A stretch of DNA of 64,000 nt, taken from Plantactinospora soyae. GTDB lineage: Bacteria > Actinomycetota > Actinomycetes > Mycobacteriales > Micromonosporaceae. A model generated the notes under the pieces. That model was given only the letters and a program-made list of their open reading frames with translations. It was not told where the DNA came from and searched no databases. How positions within the stretch are numbered: position 1 is the stretch's first letter; the number at the start of each line of letters is the position of its first letter. The stretch lies in NCBI RefSeq assembly GCF_014874095.1, contig NZ_JADBEB010000001.1, forward strand, positions 372,001 to 436,000. The letters are read 5' to 3'. A program made the translations under genes and the position numbers. Shown here in pieces: positions 61,501 through 64,000 of this stretch.

Positions 61501-64000
61501 GACCCGGCGGGAGGCTGCCTGCGGTGATCGACCAGGTGAACGGCGCGGTGCCGCCGGTCACGGTGAGCGGGATGCTGTAGCCGATGCCGACCTGGCCCTG
61601 TGGTGGCGCCGGAAAGGTCAGCGTCGGCGCCGGCGCGATGACCACAGTCAGCGCCTGGGTGGCGGACTCGCCGCTGGCGTCGAGCACCTGGACGGTGAAC
61701 GCGAAGGTTCCCGCGGTGGTCGGGGTGCCGGAAAGTAGCCCGGTGCCGGCGTTGAGGGTCACTCCGGCCGGCAGGGTCCCGGCACTGATCGACCAGACGA
61801 ACGGCGCGGTGCCGCCGTTGACCGTGAGCGGGACACTGTACGCCGCGCCCACCTCGCCGAGCGGCGGTGCCGGGTTCGACAGCGTGGGCGAGACGTTCGG
61901 GATCACCGGCGTGGACTGGGCCGACGGTGATCCGGTCCCACCGGCGTTCGTCGCCGCCACCGTGAAGGTGTACGTGATGCCGGGGGTCAGCCCGGTCACC
62001 GTACGGGTGGTTCCGGTGCCGGTGAAGGTCTGCGGCGTCTGCGCCACGCCCCCGACGTACGGGGTGACCACGTACGAGAGGATCGGGCTGCCGCCGTTGC
62101 TGGGCGCGGTCCAGGTCAGCGTGGCCGACGAGTCCCCCGCACTCGCCGCGGTGATCGTCGGCGTGCCGGGCAGCACGAACGGCACCACCGCGTTCGAGGC
62201 GGGACTGGCCGAACCGGTGCCGATGGCGTTCACCGCCGCGACCGTGAAGGTGTAGGAGGCGCCGACGGTCAGGCCGGTGAGCGTACGGGTGGTGGTGGAG
62301 GCGTCGTACGAGATCGGGGTCTGGGCCACCCCGTTCCTGGTGGGCGTGATGATGTAGCCGGTGATCGGGCTGCCGTTGCTCGACGGCGCCGTCCAGCTGA
62401 CGGTGGCGCTGGACAGGCCGGCGGTCGCGGTGGGGGCCACCGGGGTGGCCGGGCGGTCGGTGTAGACATAGTTGGCGGCGGCGGCGACGCCCCGGGTGAC
62501 GACGGTGACGGTCACCGTGGCAGCGCTGCCGCGGGCAGGCATCGAGGAGATGGCGAGGGTCCCGTCGCCGTTGACGGTGAAACAACCGGCCGCCGGCCCG
62601 GACTGGCACGGCAGCAGCGTCACGGGCGTTCCGGCCCGCTGCTCGGCCGTGGTCCCGATCTCGATGGCGGTGGCGCCGGCGAGGTTGGTGCCCCCCACTG
62701 TCACGGGGATGCCTCCGGCGATTGTGCTCGACGCCGGGGTGACGGTGATCCCGCTGGGCGTGGCCGGGACCGTCCCGATGACCGTCGTTGTGGAGATGCC
62801 GGGGTTGGCATCGATCGAGGACGCGGTCGCCGTCGAGCCGGTCTGGATGAGGGCGGGGGTCACGCCGGTGCCGGTGACGATGCCGACCACCGTGATCGGG
62901 GTCAGGGTGGATCCGTTCGAGAACGGGGCGTTGCTGTTGGTACACGTGATCCGCTGCCCGACCGGTGCCGCGCAGGTCCAACCCGACCCGAACGCGCCGA
63001 CCGGCACCACCCCGGTCGGTAGCGTCTCGGTCACCGACACCGGGGCGGTCTCGTCGGCCCCGGCGTCCACTCCCGCGACTACCGAATAGGTCACCGGATC
63101 ACCGGGCTGCGGCGTCGGACCGGTGTAGCTGGTCTGTGTCACGTTCAGGTCCGGCACCGGGTTGAAGGTGACCACCCTGACGTTGTCGACCTCGTGGTTG
63201 TCCACGACCGACCCGGTGGAGCCCACCCAGCCGAAGGCGAGCTGGCGCGGCACCCCGTTGCTGTTCAACCAGGTCGCCGAGGGGTACAGACCGGGGGCGA
63301 CCGCGGGTAGTGGACCTTCCAGGCTTCGCGCGGCCTGGCCGACGGGCGTGAACCGCACCAGATACCGGCCGGCCGCGACCACCAGCCCGGAGGCAGTGGT
63401 GAAGGACGACGTCGTCGGGTTGATGACCACCTCGACCGGTACGACCGACGCCGCGCGGGTGGCGGCCCGTAACGGGACCACCGGTGAGGAGGCGTTGGTG
63501 GCGGTGCTGTTCAGCCCGCAGTACCCGACCGTGCCCCGGCCCGGTCCCCGGACGACCACCTGGCCGGGGATCCTGGCACCGGACGAGATGAACGGCGGAT
63601 CGACGCAGCCACTGCCCTGGTACGTGCTGGTGCTGTAGTTCCCGTACACGTCGAACCCGATGCCCAGGTACCCGTTCGCGAGGCCGTTCAGGCTTCTGGT
63701 GCCCGAGTACCCCAGGTCGCCACCGGACTGGCCGAGGGGGGCCGGCGCGGTCGGATTGGCGGGGTCGACCGCAGCCAGGGCGAAGGCCATCCCGTCCGCG
63801 CCGAAGGTGGCGCTGCCCCACTGGTAGAGGTTGAACGTGACGTCCAGGCCCATCGAGGTGGGGACGCTCGCCGCACCGAAGACACCGCCGGTCTTGCCGG
63901 CAGCGGTGTCCGTGAGGCGCAGCTTGCCCGTGCCCTGTGGATCGGTGGCCCCCGCGCAACTGCGCAGCGGCCCCGTGGCGGCGTTGCCCGCTGCGGTCAG
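52550..64000 (-). CDS. Giant secreted lectin/DUF11-repeat surface protein (open at right edge)
   Basis: At least 3,816 residues; the frame is still open at 64000, so the start and signal peptide are missing. In order from the right: L-type lectin domain (TGKLRLTDTAAGKTGGVFGA; NGLANGYLGIGFDVYGN); a DUF11-like unit; an IPT/TIG domain (ITVTPASSTIAGGIPVTVGG); two FN3 domains (ATVSWTAPSSNGSPITGYII); three putative-Ig domains (FTVRVVDSFAQSAT type); 21 DUF11 repeats (52943-61108); and a unique 130-residue C-terminal domain ending SATLEYVAITQ. No LPXTG motif or C-terminal span is visible, so anchoring probably needs the two downstream membrane proteins. Confidence 0.92.
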   Translation of the reverse strand: MTAAGNAATGPLRSCAGATDPQGTGKLRLTDTAAGKTGGVFGAASVPTSMGLDVTFNLYQWGSATFGADGMAFALAAVDPANPTAPAPLGQSGGDLGYSGTRSLNGLANGYLGIGFDVYGNYSTSTYQGSGCVDPPFISSGARIPGQVVVRGPGRGTVGYCGLNSTATNASSPVVPLRAATRAASVVPVEVVINPTTSSFTTASGLVVAAGRYLVRFTPVGQAARSLEGPLPAVAPGLYPSATWLNSNGVPRQLAFGWVGSTGSVVDNHEVDNVRVVTFNPVPDLNVTQTSYTGPTPQPGDPVTYSVVAGVDAGADETAPVSVTETLPTGVVPVGAFGSGWTCAAPVGQRITCTNSNAPFSNGSTLTPITVVGIVTGTGVTPALIQTGSTATASSIDANPGISTTTVIGTVPATPSGITVTPASSTIAGGIPVTVGGTNLAGATAIEIGTTAEQRAGTPVTLLPCQSGPAAGCFTVNGDGTLAISSMPARGSAATVTVTVVTRGVAAAANYVYTDRPATPVAPTATAGLSSATVSWTAPSSNGSPITGYIITPTRNGVAQTPISYDASTTTRTLTGLTVGASYTFTVAAVNAIGTGSASPASNAVVPFVLPGTPTITAASAGDSSATLTWTAPSNGGSPILSYVVTPYVGGVAQTPQTFTGTGTTRTVTGLTPGITYTFTVAATNAGGTGSPSAQSTPVIPNVSPTLSNPAPPLGEVGAAYSVPLTVNGGTAPFVWSISAGTLPAGVTLNAGTGLLSGTPTTAGTFAFTVQVLDASGESATQALTVVIAPAPTLTFPAPPQGQVGIGYSIPLTVTGGTAPFTWSITAGSLPPGLTLNTGTGQLSGTPTLAGNYSFTVRVVDSFAQSATRTVALGITASPTLSFPPPPPGQVGVPYSVPLTVTGGTAPFVWSVSVGSLPPGLTLDAGTGLLSGTPTTAGTYPFTVRVVDAAGQEATEAVNLVIAAGPLIVTKSADLSSVAAGQTVHYSITVNNTSSVAFTGVALTDPLAAVLDDAAYNGDATTTSGAVSFAGSTLSWTGDLAAGAVATITYSVTVNGTVTGNQLLTNTVTSATLGTNCASGSLDIRCTTTVPIAALAFVKTADAATATPGDVVRYTVTVTNTGQAAYTGAGFTDALTSVLDDATYNVDATATAGTLSFTSPNLVWSGNLAVGASVTVSYSVTVRSPDPGNRTMTNTVVSTTLGNNCPSGGTDVRCTAVVTVLVPGLVLTNVASTSTATPGSTVGYTVTVTNTGQTAYTGISVTTALLEVLDGAVWNGDATTSSGVLSFTSSTLTWTGNVAVGGTVTITFSVTLNDPAGDDRVLTSVVSSTAVGNNCAGGSTDPRCTATVTIVIPGLTLVKTANTPSTTPGNVVAYQIVVTNTGQSAYVGATFTDSLAGVLDDAVYDANASATSGVVSYSSPTLSWTGNLAVGATATITYSVTVAVPDSGDRSLTNTVVSPTVGANCATGSTDLRCTAVVGVLLPGLTISNTPSASTTTPGGTVSYTITIANTGESAYPAATVTESLTDVLDDATYNGDATADSGTVGVASSVLTWTGALAAGATATVRFSVTVLNPNPGSQLLTSTVTSTAANNNCPTGGTDPACTATVTVLTPGLAIEKTADTATTTPGGTVTYTITVTNSGQTAYVGANFTDSLANALNDATYNNDAVASAGSVSYAAPVLSWVGNLAVGATVSVTYSMTILNPDPGDKLLSNTVVSTTPGNNCPAGGTDPRCSATVQVLVPGLVIAVTSGVASTAPGAVVGYTVTITNSGQTAYPSLSVTDALAGVLDDATYNNDVSASAGSASFTSPNLSWTGPLALGATVTITYSVTVDDPVGGDLILTNQVVSAAAGSNCPAGGSDTRCVVAVPVARLEIVTTADAATVTPGGVLRFDTTYTNTGQVPYTGISVAFDGSEMIDEVIGNGDQTASSGILTIGSTGSLWTGDIPVGGTVNLSGSVTVVDPYTGDGLLTGSSVSTVPGNNCPSGSADPQCSISVAVLIPGLGITTVADTSAAAPGQIVGYTVTMTNSGTSPYSAISVTNELAGVLDDATYNADAVASAGSVGFAGTTLTWTGSLAVGAVATIDYTVTVRDPDPGDKTMISTVSSTAVGSSCSAAGQAVGCTSTVAVLTPGLTIVSTADSTAVTPGSTLTYTVTITNSGQLDYTAISVADDLSEVIDDATFNDDTVVTGGGTASYTAPVLTWSGDLAVGATVTLVFTVTIDNPVEGDSSLVSTITSGAALNNCPVGGTDPRCVVTVAVVGETTLSYTKTADVASTVAGSVVTYTIVVENSGGIPYLGAELNDDLADVLSDASYNNDASSNGGGTFSYDEPLLEWTGDLPANGSVVLTYSVTVDALAGNAVLVNTVESGSLDSNCSDESTDLRCTATVTVSALTIANTADRANVTPGGVVRFTTTMVNGGSTPFFGVSVAFGGSDMIDDADPIHDEVSSGTIAITPAGLVWTGDIPVGATITVASDFRVKNPDPGNKVLSSTASSTIPGNNCPTGGTDPRCTASVDVLLPAMSIVKTADRPTTVPGGTVNYTITISNTGTAPYLGAVVADDMAGALDDATYVDGTATATTGSLSFGASTLTWTGDLGVGASAVITYPMTVLTPDPGDKLLANRVSSAEVGNSCPPASPNPGCGLTVAVLTPALSIGITAGAVSTTAGGTVTYTVNMVNTGQTAQSGVAVTNALAGLLDDATYNGDATPSVGVVVLTGTDLVWTGSLAPGSSATITYSVTVNTPDAGNHLLTSTVSSTAAGNTCAAGNTNPACTAVVTVSELTIANSANAPTTVPGAQIQFSTRVENTGATPYTDIVIDASFAGAVDDGTYNGDATASVGTLALIPGIASIRWTGNLGVGEVLVVTGSFTVNNPVTGNRIMTSVVSSAVPGNNCPAGGTDPACTATVTVLVPALAVLKTADTATVVPGGTVGYTITVTNTGETPYTGATVADSLAGLLLDATYNGDADADVGVVSYADPVITWTGDLAIGATATISYTVTADDPQTGGRVLSNVVTSSTPGSNCPAGGSDPDCAATVSVLLPALSIAKHADSATTTPGSTLGYTITVTNSGQTPYTGASLTDDLTEVLDDASYQTAAATVGVVSYTDPVLTWTGDLEVGASAVITYSVAIDSPATGDQILTNAVSSTTVGGNCPPAGTDPACAVTVTVLIPALSITNVADVTTAVPGQVIRRTGTITNIGPTAYTGIQINSSLLGIIDDARPNGDQVASSGTLSVVGPNVTWTGDIPVGGVVTITGTVTVNNPDLGDRVITNTVTTTAPGSNCPPASPGPACTLTVNVLVPGLTIVKTADSPNTTPGDTVTYTVTATNTGETPYVDTTVTDSLSGLLANATYNADATAATGTLLYTAPNLVWRGDLPVGAAVEISYTVTVNGAQTGGRILNNVVTSAAQGSNCPVGGTDPRCAATVAILIPGLSIAKTADTVTAAVGDQVTYTVTVANTGQTPYTGATFDDLLSEVLDEADFNDDAEATVGTVSYDAPVLTWTGDLPVGVTAVITYSVTVDFPASGDTTLVNTVTSDTVGANCPGGPACEVTVNVLVPELIITKTANTAEVVAGGVVQYSVLITNAGQTPYTGATVTDSLAGVLDDASYNADATTTTGTVSYAASNLTWTGDLVVGATAAIVYTVTVNQPVTGDGLVVNSVSSSVLGNNCPAGNDDLRCVTETSVVGQFLTLTSLIPGFAIGVHPDSVIVVEDAVTMTVTTNSPTGYVVAVQALVPAFVPADPDNPYTIPIENLRVRGSGTQVFQPLSAVTPVIVHRQSTPSAPGGDAISSDYQAVIPMSTVADSYSATLEYVAITQ
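52943..61108 (-). repeat. Array of 21 DUF11 repeats of about 130 residues
   Basis: Each unit follows the pattern LxIxKTADxxTxTPG, TVTNTGQTPYTGA, DDATYNGDA, LTWTGDLAVGA, TYSVTV and NNCPxGGTDPRC, ending TVxVL. Every unit has exactly two cysteines in the last motif, probably a disulfide. Units 8, 12, 15 and 18 form a variant class (MIDD or IIDD in place of LDDATYNGD, and WTGDIPVGG). DNA identity is not exact, so the array is old. Confidence 0.93.

Overview
The window is a contiguous piece of a high-GC actinomycete chromosome. Several things point to Micromonosporaceae (Micromonospora, Plantactinospora or a close relative): the strong G/C bias at third codon positions, the very large NAD-glutamate dehydrogenase, the DUF5753/DUF397 regulator pair, an F420-type luciferase-like oxidoreductase, Scy/FilP-type coiled-coil proteins, and an intergenic hairpin with GGAAGGGCCCC arms of a kind I associate with that family. 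The genus is inference. No rRNA, tRNA, CRISPR array, transposase or prophage gene was seen.

Layout. (1) 1-5.4 kb: N-terminal part of NAD-glutamate dehydrogenase (runs off the left edge), a lipoprotein class B penicillin-binding protein and a TM2 protein. (2) 5.5-9.1 kb: a TetR regulator with a palindromic operator candidate, an arginase-family protein with a long repetitive tail, and a thioredoxin-TPR co-chaperone. (3) 9.1-23.2 kb: a conserved actinobacterial core block. It holds isobutyryl-CoA mutase large subunit, Asp23, an AraC/DUF2000 pair, MeaB GTPase, thiolase, methylmalonyl-CoA epimerase, a PhyH-type dioxygenase, an LLM oxidoreductase, two DivIVA/Scy/FilP-like coiled-coil proteins and an AI-2E family transporter. 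IcmA, MeaB, thiolase and epimerase together indicate acyl-CoA carbon-skeleton rearrangement feeding methylmalonyl-CoA metabolism. (4) 23.5-35.3 kb and 42.8-49.6 kb: a two-part exopolysaccharide locus. It has sugar-nucleotide formation and C-methylation genes, a PIG-L deacetylase, a pyruvyl transferase, an Fe-S FrhB-like protein, a flippase (Wzx), a polymerase (Wzy), a Wzz-like protein, five glycosyltransferases and a secreted beta-helix protein. Most of these genes overlap by 1-4 nt. (5) Between the two halves: a DUF5753 XRE regulator with its DUF397 partner, and two tandem paralogues of a large secreted sugar-dehydrogenase/PKD protein. (6) 49.6-64 kb: an alpha/beta hydrolase, then a leftward cell-surface operon. 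It starts with an enormous secreted protein (at least 3,816 residues, open at the right edge) with an L-type lectin domain, IPT, FN3 and putative-Ig domains and 21 cysteine-paired DUF11 repeats. Two small membrane-anchored partner proteins and a small zinc-finger-like protein follow.

The most interesting candidate system is that surface operon: a lectin-tipped stalk, a one-repeat membrane protein of the same fold, and a DUF916-like Ig-fold membrane protein. It resembles the WxL/DUF916 surface complexes of Firmicutes in logic, though without a visible WxL motif. It lies next to an exopolysaccharide locus that also encodes two secreted multi-domain sugar-dehydrogenase-like proteins, so the whole right half of the window looks devoted to the cell exterior.
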